DNA of 64,000 bases, from contig NZ_BNCG01000006.1 of NCBI RefSeq assembly GCF_014656355.1, positions 97,180 to 161,179 on the forward strand, in the 5' to 3' direction. This document shows positions 9,611-17,760 of the stretch, piece by piece. Within the stretch, counting starts at the first letter, position 1, and each line of letters begins with the position of its first letter. The stretch comes from Camelimonas fluminis. GTDB lineage: Bacteria > Pseudomonadota > Alphaproteobacteria > Rhizobiales > Beijerinckiaceae. The position numbers and the translations under genes are program-made. The notes beneath the pieces were generated by a model. It worked only from the letters and a program-made list of their open reading frames with translations. It had not been told where the DNA came from and searched no databases.

Positions 9611-10561
9611 TCAGCCGGCGCTGGCGGCGTTGAGGTCGCGCAGATCGATGTCGGTGAGTCGCAACTGCGAGGCGGCGACCAGTTCCTGCAGCTGGCTCAG
9701 GCTGGTGGCGCTGGCGATCGGCGCGGTGATGGTTTCCTGGGCCATCAACCAGGCCAGGGCGATGCGGGCTGGCGTCGCGTCATGACGGGCGGCGACCGCG
9801 TCGAGCGCCTCGAGTATCCTGAAGCCGCGCGGATTGAGATATTTCTGGATTGACCGCGCCCCGCGGGCGCTTTTGCCGAAATCCGCTTCCGAGCGGTATT
9901 TGCCGGTGAGAAAGCCGGCGGCGAGGGCAAAATAGGGAATGACGCCGAGGCCCTCGGCGGCGCACAGCGTCTGCAGCGGGCCTTCATAACTGCCGCGGGC
10001 GTAGAGATTGTATTCCGGCTGGAAGGTCTCGTAGCGGGGCAGTCCCCTGCCGCTGGCGGCCAGCGCCGCCGCCAGGCGCTCCGCCGAAAAATTGGAGGCG
10101 CCGATGGCCCGCACCTTGCCGGCCTTGATCAGCGCGGCGTAAGCCTCCAGCGGTTCCTCCACCGGTGTATCCAGGTCATCAAAATGCGACTGGTAGAGAT
10201 CGATGTAGTCGGTGCGCAGGCGCCGTAGCGAATCCTCGACGGCCTTTTCAATCCACGCCCGCTTCAATCCTTTCCGGTCCGGCGCCAGTTCCGCGCCGAC
10301 CTTCGTGGCGATGATCATTTTGTCGCGACCGCCGCGCGCCGCCAGCCAGTCGCCGATCACTGTTTCCGATTCCCCGCCCACATGGCCCGGGGCCCAGACC
10401 GAATAGACGTCGGCCGTGTCGATGAAATTGAGGCCGGCCTCGCGCAGCCCGTCGAGCAGGGCGAAGGAGGTGGTCGCATCCGCCGTCCAGCCAAAGACGT
10501 TGCCGCCGAAGCACAGCGGTGGAACCAGAATGCCCGAACGACCCAGTTCCCGCTTTTCCAT
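9611..10561 (-). CDS. Aldo/keto reductase
   Basis: NAD(P)H-dependent (beta/alpha)8-barrel oxidoreductase of 316 residues. Family landmarks are FIDTADVYSVW (catalytic Asp and Tyr), IIATKVG (Lys), DLYQSHFDD (His), RAIGASNFSAERL and a C-terminal segment APIASATSLSQL that would contact the cofactor phosphate. It resembles the YajO/Tas-type bacterial reductases; the carbonyl substrate is unknown. ATG at 10561 is preceded by GGGAG at suitable spacing, while the longer frame upstream is not homologous. It lies downstream of, and on the same strand as, the Rrf2-flavoprotein pair, 168 bases away, so co-transcription is possible but not shown. Confidence 0.88.
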   Translation of the reverse strand: MEKRELGRSGILVPPLCFGGNVFGWTADATTSFALLDGLREAGLNFIDTADVYSVWAPGHVGGESETVIGDWLAARGGRDKMIIATKVGAELAPDRKGLKRAWIEKAVEDSLRRLRTDYIDLYQSHFDDLDTPVEEPLEAYAALIKAGKVRAIGASNFSAERLAAALAASGRGLPRYETFQPEYNLYARGSYEGPLQTLCAAEGLGVIPYFALAAGFLTGKYRSEADFGKSARGARSIQKYLNPRGFRILEALDAVAARHDATPARIALAWLMAQETITAPIASATSLSQLQELVAASQLRLTDIDLRDLNAASAG

Positions 10562-10729
10562 GAAACGACTCCCTGCCCGTTGATCCGCGCCGCCATCTGC
10601 GCCGTCGCATCCGGGGCCCGTTTCTGAGGCCTGCACGCCCCCCATGCCAGGGGGCGGAAGCCGGGGCGTTCCGTGAGCGGCGATGACAGGTTGGACGGCG
10701 CGGAGGCGGCGTGCAACCCGGGAATGCAG

Positions 10730-11623
10730 TTATGCGGCGTGGTCGAAGACCAGCGAGCGGTGAACCTGGCCGCCCGCCCATGCGCCGTCGCCCACGGCGA
10801 GCGAAACCGAATGCGGCGCGCGCGCGACGTCGCCACAGGCAAATGCGCCTGGAACCGAGGTTTCCCTGGTGGCGTCCGTGCGGATTTGCCGGCCAAGCGG
10901 CGTATCCTCAAGCGCGCATCCCAGCTGCTCCGCCAGGGGAGAAGCGGGAAGATTGCGGGGCGCGACGAACAGGCCGGCGAAATCGGCCGTCCGGCCATCG
11001 GCCAGTTGAACCGTCGCCTGCCGGGTAATGGCGGACACCCGCGTGGTCTCGATGGCGACGCCGCGCCGGTTCAGCTCCGCCAGGGCGCCGGCGTCGGGCT
11101 CCAGCACGCCATTGGTGAACAGGGTTACGTCGCCCCATTCGGTCAGCAGCATGGCCTGGTGCGCCGACATCGCCCCCGTGGCGATGCAGCCAATGCGGCC
11201 GCGCTCCAGCTCAAAGCCATGGCAATAGGGGCAATGGAATACCGAGACGCCCCAGCGTTCCTGGAGGCCGGCGACGTCTGGCAACAGATCGGCGACACCG
11301 GTTGCGAACAGCAGCCGTCGCCCCTCATGGACCACGCCATCCCCCATGCTGACGCTGAATGCGTCGTTGACTCCGCCCGCTTGCGTAACCTGTCCGTCGA
11401 CCCAACTGAGCGTGGCGTAGCGTGCGAGTTGCTGGCGGGCGGTCGCGGCGATGGCGTCTGGCGCGGCGCCATCCTGCCCCAGAAAGCCGTGCGACGTGCG
11501 CGCGAAACGGTTGCGGCGCTGGCCGGCGTCGATCACCAGCACCTGGCGGCGGGCCCGCAGTAGTTGCAGCGCGGCGGCCATGCCAGCGTAGCCGCCCCCG
11601 ATTACAATCACATCATGGCGCAT
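10730..11623 (-). CDS. Thioredoxin-reductase-like FAD-dependent oxidoreductase
   Basis: Flavoprotein of 297 residues. The FAD-binding dinucleotide fold is at residues 5-33 (VIVIGGGYAGMAAALQLL), the redox dithiol CPYCHGFE at 131-138, and the closing FAD motif GAFACGDVARAP near the C-terminus. The second dinucleotide loop, which binds NADPH in thioredoxin reductase, reads CIATGAMSAHQA and lacks the GxGxxA and HRRxxxR pattern. The CxxCHG(F/Y)E signature is that of GliT/HlmI-type dithiol oxidases and related TrxR-like proteins. It starts 3 bases after the Rrf2 gene and so forms an operon with it. Oxidase versus reductase cannot be settled here. Confidence 0.85.
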   Translation of the reverse strand: MRHDVIVIGGGYAGMAAALQLLRARRQVLVIDAGQRRNRFARTSHGFLGQDGAAPDAIAATARQQLARYATLSWVDGQVTQAGGVNDAFSVSMGDGVVHEGRRLLFATGVADLLPDVAGLQERWGVSVFHCPYCHGFELERGRIGCIATGAMSAHQAMLLTEWGDVTLFTNGVLEPDAGALAELNRRGVAIETTRVSAITRQATVQLADGRTADFAGLFVAPRNLPASPLAEQLGCALEDTPLGRQIRTDATRETSVPGAFACGDVARAPHSVSLAVGDGAWAGGQVHRSLVFDHAA

Positions 11624-11626
11624 GGA

Positions 11627-12070
11627 TCAGTCCTCTCCTGCGGCGGCGTGGGGAAGCCGGCGCGCGAAATCCGCCGCCAGATCGGCGAGCGATATGTGTT
11701 CAAACCGCTGCATGAGCAGGGCTTCCGCCTCGGCGAACGCCGTGTCGAGAACGGCGTTGACCGACTGTTCGACGAGGCAGACCGGCGTCTCGTTGCGATT
11801 GCCGATGGCGAAGATCGCCGGCTCGCCCAGCGCCTCATGCAACTGGCGCAGGCTGATGGCGCCGAGATCAGCCGTGAGAATCCAGCCGCCGGCGTGACCC
11901 GGCGTGGATCCGACCATGCCGGCCTTGCGGAGGAAGGCCATGGTGCGACGGACCACGACAGGGTTGGCGTGCAGGCACCTGGCGAGCTCTCCGGACGTCA
12001 TGGGGCCATCGCGCTCAGCCATGTGGAGCAGGGCGTGAAGCACGGAAGAAAGTCGGCTGTCGCGTTTCAT
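11627..12070 (-). CDS. Rrf2-family transcriptional regulator
   Basis: Winged-helix repressor-type regulator of 147 residues. The start KRDSRLSSVLHALLHMAER is the Rrf2 N-terminal helix, SGELARCLHANPVVVRRTMAFLRKAGMV the recognition helix region, and GGWILTADLGAISLRQLHEALGE the wing. Only two cysteines are present (32 and 98), so the three-Cys cluster of IscR/NsrR is absent. A ligand or a single-cysteine redox switch is more likely than an iron-sulfur cluster. It is the first gene of the two-gene unit with the flavoprotein and probably autoregulates through the AT-rich element at its start (12071-12087). Confidence 0.9.
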   Translation of the reverse strand: MKRDSRLSSVLHALLHMAERDGPMTSGELARCLHANPVVVRRTMAFLRKAGMVGSTPGHAGGWILTADLGAISLRQLHEALGEPAIFAIGNRNETPVCLVEQSVNAVLDTAFAEAEALLMQRFEHISLADLAADFARRLPHAAAGED

Positions 12071-12087
12071 GTAACTTCAATTATTAC
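12071..12087. promoter_or_regulatory. Candidate Rrf2 autoregulatory operator
   Basis: AT-rich element GTAA-N9-TTAC directly upstream of the Rrf2 start codon, in otherwise GC-rich sequence. Its position next to the start would block transcription or initiation when bound. The arms are short, so this remains a candidate. Confidence 0.35.
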
Positions 12088-12295
12088 GAATAAGGGCGCA
12101 ACGCAAGCTCCGCCCGCCGCTGGTGTCGCGGCCAGGTTTGCAGCGTGAGGCCCTGAAGCATTGGGCCCTGGAGCATCAGATCCCGGAGCGCTGGGTCAGA
12201 AGCTGATCAGCATCTACGGAACGTCAGGGCCTGCCGGGGTGAACCCGGCAAGGGGGCGCGACTGCCGCATTGTTGTGTTCCTGCGCATGCGCCCC

Positions 12296-12330
12296 AAAAG
12301 ACAATGGCCGGGCGCAGGGCCCGGCCATTG
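12296..12330 (-). terminator. trcR intrinsic terminator
   Basis: Perfect 11-bp stem (CAATGGCCGGG / CCCGGCCATTG) with a 7-nt loop. On the minus strand it is followed by TCTTTTG, 30 bases past the trcR stop. Confidence 0.75.
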
Positions 12331-12359
12331 GTTCGCATATCCCGCTGAAGACGCGCGTC

Positions 12360-13091
12360 TCAGAAGTCGTCGTCGTCCTCGTCGTGGCCGCGCTTCGAGG
12401 CGCCGCCGAGCTTCGAGAACACCGAGCCGACGTCGATCTTCTCTTCTTCGCGGCGCGGCGGCTTGATCTCGCCGAACGGATTGCCGCCAAACGGGCTTTC
12501 CGGCTCGGCGGTGGTGACTTCCGCCGGCAGCAGGGTCTGGCCGCCTTCGTCCATGGATGGCGGCCGGTCCTTGGCGGCCTTGCTCACTTCCAGATCGAGG
12601 TCGATCTGCGAGGCGAGGCCGAGGGTCACCGGGTCCATCGGGCTGAGCGAGGCCATGTTCCAGTGGGTCCGCTCGCGGATCTGCTGGATGGTGTTCTTGG
12701 TGGTGCCGACCAGACGCATGATCTGGGCGTCCTTCAGCTCCGGATGGTTGCGAAGCAGCCACAGGATGGCGTTGGGACGATCATGGCGACGCGACACCGG
12801 CGTGTAGCGCGGGCCGCGCGACCGCTTGACCTCTGGCAGGCGCACGCGCGATTCCTGCAGCTTGAGGCGGTAGTCGGGGTTCTTCTGGCCTTTTTCGATT
12901 TCCTCGCGGGCGAGCTGACCGCCCGTGACCGGATCGAGGCCCTTGATGCCGGCGGCGACTTCGCCGTCGGCGATGCCCTTCACCTCAAGCGGGTGCAGCT
13001 TGCAGAAATCGCCGATCTGCTCGAACGTCAGGGAGGTGTTGTCCACCAGCCAGATGGCGGTGGCTTTCGGCATCAGCGGTCCGGCGGACAT
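12360..13091 (-). CDS. trcR: Cell-cycle transcriptional regulator TrcR (DUF1013)
   Basis: Product of 243 residues matching the alphaproteobacterial DUF1013 family: ATAIWLVDNTSLTFEQIGDF, then RHDRPNAILWLLRNHPELKD and MRLVGTTKNTIQQIRERTHWN, which looks like a DNA-binding helix-turn-helix. It ends in an acidic tail (GHDEDDDDF). TrcR is described in alphaproteobacteria as a conserved factor acting with CcrM/GcrA-controlled cell-cycle transcription; that role is taken from the family. The ATG at 13091 is supported by GGAGGA about 10 bases upstream; a second Met six codons later is possible. A clear terminator follows. Confidence 0.88.
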   Translation of the reverse strand: MSAGPLMPKATAIWLVDNTSLTFEQIGDFCKLHPLEVKGIADGEVAAGIKGLDPVTGGQLAREEIEKGQKNPDYRLKLQESRVRLPEVKRSRGPRYTPVSRRHDRPNAILWLLRNHPELKDAQIMRLVGTTKNTIQQIRERTHWNMASLSPMDPVTLGLASQIDLDLEVSKAAKDRPPSMDEGGQTLLPAEVTTAEPESPFGGNPFGEIKPPRREEEKIDVGSVFSKLGGASKRGHDEDDDDF

Positions 13092-13319
13092 GCGATCAAT
13101 TCCTCCGATGGGTTCTCGACGCGCCCCGGCGCGGAGAACGGAAAAAGCAAACTCCTCCTGTGCTCCGACCCGGCTTTCGGCCGGAGCGCGTATCCTGCGG
13201 ATACGAAAATCAGAACTGGAGGGGAACGTGACAGATATAAACCCCGGCGGGCCGGAGCGCAATGACGTTCGCGCCCCGTTCCGTCGTTGTCGGCGGCGCA
13301 GGGCGCGGCCGGCCGCGGA

Positions 13320-14327
13320 TCAGGGGATCAGCACGATCTTGCCGATGTGGGCGCTGGATTCCATCAACGCGTGGGCCGCGGCGGCCTGCGCCAGCGGAAA
13401 CTGCGCGTGGATCACCGGGCGGATCGCCCCGGAAGCCAGCAGCGGCCACGCCTTTTCCTCCAGCGCCCGGGCGATCGACGCCTTGGCCGCCACCGGACGG
13501 GCGCGCAGGGTGGAGCCGGTGTGGGTAAGCCGCTTCATCATCAGCCGCGTGAAGTCCACCGTGGCTTTTGGACCGTTGAGGAACGCGATCTGGACGATGC
13601 GCCCGTCCATGGCGGCGGCTTCGTAATTCTTCTGGATGTAGTCGCCGCCGACCATGTCCAGAATGACCTCGACGCCGGCGCCGCCGGTGGCCGACTTTAC
13701 CTCCTTCGCGAAATCCTGGGTGCGATAGTTGATGGCGAGATCAGCGCCGAGGCGCAGGCACTCCGCGCATTTCTCATCGGTTCCGGCGGTGGCGAACACC
13801 TTCGCCCCGAAGGCTTTCGCCAGCATGATGGCCGTGGTGCCGATGCCGGATGTTCCGCCATGCACCAGCAGGGTCTCGCCGGCGACAAGGCCGCCGCGCT
13901 CGAACACATTGGTCCAGACCGTGAAGAAGGTTTCCGGCAGCGCCGCCGCCTCCACGTCGCTGAAGCCGGCGGGGACCGGCAGGGCGTTGCTCTCGTGCAC
14001 GACGGCGTATTCCGCGTAGCCGCCGCCGGCGACAAGGGCGCAGACCCGGGCGCCAACGGGAAAACGGCTGGCGCCGTCGCCCGAAGCGACAACCTCGCCA
14101 GCGATCTCCAGGCCCGGCAGATCGGAGGCGCCGGGCGGCGGCGGATAGCCGCCTGCACGCTGCAGCACGTCCGGCCGGTTGACGCCCGCCGCCGTCACCC
14201 GGATCAGGATTTCGCCGGCGCCAGGGGCGGGAACCGGCCGCTGCGTCGGCTTCAGCACGTCCGGACCGCCCGGCGTGGTGATTTCGACAGCGTTCATGGT
14301 TTTCGGCAGGGCGTCAGGCGTTGACAT
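13320..14327 (-). CDS. NAD(P)H:quinone oxidoreductase (PIG3-like MDR)
   Basis: Medium-chain dehydrogenase/reductase of 335 residues without the catalytic zinc cysteines. The GroES-like N-domain contains AAGVNRPDVLQRAGGYPPPPGASDLPGLEIAGEV, characteristic of the TP53I3/PIG3-like quinone reductase subfamily. The nucleotide-binding turn is VHGGTSGIGTTAI, and LGADLAINYRTQDF is conserved. It reduces quinones by one-electron steps in characterised relatives. It stands upstream of trcR on the same strand but 228 bases away, so it is probably a separate unit. Confidence 0.88.
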   Translation of the reverse strand: MSTPDALPKTMNAVEITTPGGPDVLKPTQRPVPAPGAGEILIRVTAAGVNRPDVLQRAGGYPPPPGASDLPGLEIAGEVVASGDGASRFPVGARVCALVAGGGYAEYAVVHESNALPVPAGFSDVEAAALPETFFTVWTNVFERGGLVAGETLLVHGGTSGIGTTAIMLAKAFGAKVFATAGTDEKCAECLRLGADLAINYRTQDFAKEVKSATGGAGVEVILDMVGGDYIQKNYEAAAMDGRIVQIAFLNGPKATVDFTRLMMKRLTHTGSTLRARPVAAKASIARALEEKAWPLLASGAIRPVIHAQFPLAQAAAAHALMESSAHIGKIVLIP

Positions 14328-14474
14328 GCGGAAGGCTCCGTAATGCTGCGGCGGGGAGGTCGTCAGGAGCCGGCGGAATCAACCGTCGACCCGGCCTCGG
14401 GCTGCGGCTACCTTGTTGCAAACGCCGCCGCTGGACAATGGCGGCCATGTCTGGAGCATGTTGTGGAGGGCGAG

Positions 14475-14678
14475 ATGAGCGATCCGTTTGGGGATGAGCC
14501 CCGCAGCCGGCCTGGCCAGCAGCTGGAGCACCAGATCGGTCAGGACCTGTCGACGTTGTCGCTGCATGAACTTGACGAGCGCATTGTATTGCTCCGCGCC
14601 GAGATCGCCCGGCTTGAGCAGGCGCGGGCCGGCAAGGCCGCCTCGCGCGACGCCGCCGCTTCCGCGTTCAGGTTCTGA
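14475..14678 (+). CDS. DUF1192 small protein
   Basis: Product of 67 residues. The centre QDLSTLSLHELDERIVLLRAEIARLEQA is the DUF1192 signature, a short amphipathic coiled-coil-like helix common in alphaproteobacteria. The ATG at 14475 follows GGAGGG by 5 bases. It is 8 bases upstream of the isomerase gene, so the two are probably co-transcribed. Function unknown. Confidence 0.85.
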   Translation: MSDPFGDEPRSRPGQQLEHQIGQDLSTLSLHELDERIVLLRAEIARLEQARAGKAASRDAAASAFRF

Positions 14679-14686
14679 GGGTGGAG

Positions 14687-15481
14687 ATGAGCCAGCCGCT
14701 GGAGGCAAAATCCGGGGCGAAATCGCCGCGCCCGGAAGCGCGGCGCGAGCATCAGCCCCGCCTGCAATTCTGGTATGATTTCGCCAGCAATTATTCCTGG
14801 ATCGCCGCCCGGCGCGCCCAGGCGGCGGCGCGGGATGCGGGCGTGGCGCTGCAATGGAAGCCGTTTCTGCTCGGGCCGATTTTCGCCGCCAGTGGCTGGA
14901 ACGATTCTCCGTTCAACGTCTATCCCGCCAAGGGGGCCTATGCCTGGCGCGATGTGGCCCGGCTGGCCGATGGACTGGGGCTCGCCCTGACGCGCCCGGA
15001 GCCGTTTCCGCAAAACTCCCTGCAGGCGGCGCGCGTCGCCCTCGCGTTGCCGGACGCTGCGTTGCCGGCCTTCACAGTGGCGTTGTTCGCGGCGGAATTC
15101 GAGCAGGGCCTTGGTCTCTCGGAAGTCGCGTTGCGCCAGGCGCTGGCGACCGCCAGCGCAGAGATAAGCAGTTTGCTGGCGACCGCCAGCGCAGAGACAA
15201 GCAGTTTGCTGGCGACCGCCAGCGCAGGGACAAGCGGTTTGCTGGCGGGCCCCGGCGCGAGCCTGGAGGAGCCGCAGGCGGCGGGCCTGAATATTGCGGC
15301 GGTGCTGGCCGCGGCGGGCTCCGACGCGGTGAAACAGGCCTTGCGGGCGCAGACGGAAGCAGCTGTCGCCGCGGGCATTTTTGGCGCGCCGGCTTTCATC
15401 GCCAGCGACGGCGAGCTGTTCTGGGGGAATGACCGGCTTGAGCAGGCGCTGGCGTGGGAGCTGGCCCTGGCCGGACGCTGA
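14687..15481 (+). CDS. 2-hydroxychromene-2-carboxylate isomerase-like (DsbA-fold) protein
   Basis: DsbA/GST-kappa fold protein of 264 residues. WYDFASNYSWIAARR and LQWKPFLLGPIFAASGWNDSP are typical of HCCA isomerases, and GIFGAPAFIASDGELFWGNDRLE closes the domain (the cis-Pro loop is GAPAF). HCCA isomerases act in naphthalene-type degradation, but many relatives have unknown substrates and no such pathway lies here. Residues about 154-187 hold three near-identical 11-residue repeats encoded by a 33-bp tandem repeat, making the protein longer than the family's usual 200-odd residues. ATG 14687 has AGGG 6 bases upstream; a GTG at 14681 is possible. Confidence 0.82.
   Translation: MSQPLEAKSGAKSPRPEARREHQPRLQFWYDFASNYSWIAARRAQAAARDAGVALQWKPFLLGPIFAASGWNDSPFNVYPAKGAYAWRDVARLADGLGLALTRPEPFPQNSLQAARVALALPDAALPAFTVALFAAEFEQGLGLSEVALRQALATASAEISSLLATASAETSSLLATASAGTSGLLAGPGASLEEPQAAGLNIAAVLAAAGSDAVKQALRAQTEAAVAAGIFGAPAFIASDGELFWGNDRLEQALAWELALAGR
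15148..15246 (+). repeat. 33-bp in-frame tandem repeat, three copies
   Basis: Three consecutive 33-bp units (15148-15180, 15181-15213, 15214-15246) starting GACCGCCAGCGCAG and ending TTTGCTGGC. Unit 2 differs from unit 1 at one base, and unit 3 from unit 2 at two. Each adds 11 residues (pattern ATASAxxSxLL) to the isomerase without breaking the frame. Confidence 0.97.
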
Positions 15482-15544
15482 CGTCAGGCAGCGACGTGCG
15501 AATCGGAAAAAGCCGCGCCGCGCGACGGACTGGCGGCCAGATGC

Positions 15545-15573
15545 TTGTGGATTGGGGCGTTTTGCCTTATATC
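15545..15573 (+). promoter_or_regulatory. Candidate housekeeping promoter of rpsA
   Basis: TTGTGG and TATATC separated by 17 bases, a good match to a sigma-70-type promoter. It is about 220 bases upstream of the rpsA start, leaving a long leader; the rest of the 15482-15792 gap shows no gene. Confidence 0.45.
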
Positions 15574-15792
15574 AGCGCCCATCTGGCACGATGGCGGCGA
15601 TGTATGGGCGCGTTCCTTGGGGGATGCGCTGGTTTCGCCATTTCGCCAGTGCGTTTCCGCCAGCGGTTCAATTGATTGCGTCGGCCTGCCGCAAGGCAGA
15701 AGATCCGGCCCTCCAGGCCGCATCGCCGCAGGTGGAACGGAACCCAACGCCAGCCGTCGACGCATGGGCCCCAAGGGGCTCCAGGAGCATGC

Positions 15793-17499
15793 ATGTCTTC
15801 AGTTTCCTCCGCCTACCAGCCGTCGCATGAAGATTTCGCGGCGCTGCTCGAAGAATCCTTCGGCCGTTCCGAAGCCCAGGAAGGCTCGGTCATCAAGGGC
15901 ACGGTCGTCGCGATCGAGAAGGACGTCGCCGTTATCGACATCGGTCTGAAGACCGAAGGCCGTGTGGCGCTCAAGGAATTCAATGGCCCTGGCCGCGACC
16001 AGCCGCTCGCCGTTGGCGACGAGGTCGAGGTTTACCTGGAGCGCATCGAGAATGCGCTCGGCGAGGCCGTCATCAGCCGCGACAAGGCGCGTCGCGAAGA
16101 GAGCTGGATCAAGCTCGAGCGCGCTTTCGAGGGCAACGAGAAGGTGCAGGGCGTCATCTTCAACCAGGTCAAGGGCGGTTACACCGTTGATCTGGACGGC
16201 GCCGTCGCCTTCCTGCCGCGTTCGCAGGTTGACATCCGTCCGGTTCGCGACGTCACCCCGCTGATGGGCGTGCCGCAGCCGTTCCAGATCCTCAAGATGG
16301 ACCGCCGTCGCGGCAACATCGTCGTTTCCCGCCGCACGGTGCTGGAAGAGACGCGCGCCGAGGCCCGTTCCGAGCTGGTGGCCAACCTTGAAGAAGGTCA
16401 GGTCATCGAAGGCGTCGTCAAGAACATCACCGAGTACGGCGCGTTCGTCGACCTCGGCGGCATCGACGGCCTGCTGCACGTCACCGACATGGCGTGGCGC
16501 CGCGTCAACCATCCGTCCGAGGTGGTGACCATCGGCCAGAACGTCCAGGTCAAGATCATCAAGATCAACCACGAGACGCACCGCATCTCGCTTGGCATCA
16601 AGCAGCTGCTGGCCGATCCGTGGGAGGGCATCGCCCAGCGTTATCCGGTTGAGTCGCGTCTCACCGGTCGCGTGACCAACATCACCGACTACGGCGCGTT
16701 CGTTGAACTGGAGCCGGGCATCGAAGGCCTGATCCACGTCTCCGAGATGTCGTGGACCAAGAAGAACGTTCACCCCGGCAAGATCGTTTCGACCAGCCAG
16801 GAAGTCGACGTTCAGATCCTCGAGGTCGATCCGGTCAAGCGCCGCATCTCGCTGGGCCTCAAGCAGACCCTGCAGAACCCGTGGGAAGCTTTCGCGGAAG
16901 CGCACCCGGTTGGCTCCGAGGTCGAGGGCGAGGTCAAGAACAAGACCGAGTTCGGTCTGTTCATTGGTCTCGACGGCGAAGTCGACGGCATGGTTCACCT
17001 GTCGGATCTCGACTGGAACCGTCCTGGCGAGCAGGTCATCGAAGAGTTCAAGAAGGGCGACGTCGTGCGCGCCCAGGTTCTTGACGTCGACGTTGACAAG
17101 GAGCGCATCTCGCTCGGCATCAAGCAGCTTGCCGGCGACCCCTTCGTTGACGCGGGCGAACTGCGTCGCGGCCAGGTGGTCACCTGTGAGGTGCTTGAGG
17201 TCAAGGACGGCGGTCTTGAGGTGAAGATCACCGACAGCGACCTGACCTCCTTCATCAAGCGCGCTGAACTGGCTCGCGACCGCGCCGACCAGCGCCCCGA
17301 GCGCTTCGCCGCCGGCGAGAAGGTCGACGCCCGCGTCGTCCAGTTCGACCGCAAGGCCCGCCGCATCCAGCTGTCGATCAAGGCGCTGGAAGTGGCCGAG
17401 GAGAAGGAAGCGATCGCCAACTACGGTTCGTCCGACTCGGGCGCTTCGCTCGGCGACATTCTCGGCGCCGCGCTGCGTCGCGCCAACGAGAAGAAGTAA
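15793..17499 (+). CDS. rpsA: 30S ribosomal protein S1
   Basis: RNA-binding ribosomal protein of 568 residues with about six S1 domains. Repeated signatures such as ITEYGAFVDLGGIDGLLHVTDM and ITDYGAFVELEPGIEGLIHVSEM show the OB folds in order, each ending near RISLGIKQ or RISLGLKQ. It unwinds and delivers mRNA to the 30S subunit. The start ATG at 15793 has AGGAG upstream; an in-frame extension before it is unrelated. Codon use is strongly biased, as expected for high expression, which also creates a very long antisense open frame. The neighbours are sppA and ihfB; cmk, often upstream in other genomes, is not here. Confidence 0.97.
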   Translation: MSSVSSAYQPSHEDFAALLEESFGRSEAQEGSVIKGTVVAIEKDVAVIDIGLKTEGRVALKEFNGPGRDQPLAVGDEVEVYLERIENALGEAVISRDKARREESWIKLERAFEGNEKVQGVIFNQVKGGYTVDLDGAVAFLPRSQVDIRPVRDVTPLMGVPQPFQILKMDRRRGNIVVSRRTVLEETRAEARSELVANLEEGQVIEGVVKNITEYGAFVDLGGIDGLLHVTDMAWRRVNHPSEVVTIGQNVQVKIIKINHETHRISLGIKQLLADPWEGIAQRYPVESRLTGRVTNITDYGAFVELEPGIEGLIHVSEMSWTKKNVHPGKIVSTSQEVDVQILEVDPVKRRISLGLKQTLQNPWEAFAEAHPVGSEVEGEVKNKTEFGLFIGLDGEVDGMVHLSDLDWNRPGEQVIEEFKKGDVVRAQVLDVDVDKERISLGIKQLAGDPFVDAGELRRGQVVTCEVLEVKDGGLEVKITDSDLTSFIKRAELARDRADQRPERFAAGEKVDARVVQFDRKARRIQLSIKALEVAEEKEAIANYGSSDSGASLGDILGAALRRANEKK

Positions 17500-17507
17500 G
17501 ACATCGC

Positions 17508-17573
17508 CGCGACGGCCTTCGGGGCCGTCGCGACATGATCGCGCAGACGGCCAGGCTCCCGCAGCCTGGCCGT
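17508..17573 (+). terminator. Two consecutive hairpins after rpsA
   Basis: First a 10-bp stem (CGCGACGGCC / GGCCGTCGCG, 17508-17532), then a perfect 11-bp stem (ACGGCCAGGCT / AGCCTGGCCGT, 17547-17573). The U tracts are weak; together they probably end or protect the rpsA message. Confidence 0.55.
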
Positions 17574-17760
17574 TCGCGTTTGGGGCGTTGGCGGTCGTTC
17601 CATCCGCAGGCCGCCGCCGCGGCCGCGATTGTGAGCGAGGAAAAACCTCCCCCCGCTGTAATTTATGTGTTTTTTGGGGTGACAGATCGCGCCGGGACGG
17701 GCAAATGAGGCATGCGCTCCGGTTCGCGCTGGAGCGAAAGACGCGGGGAGTCCTGGCAAA

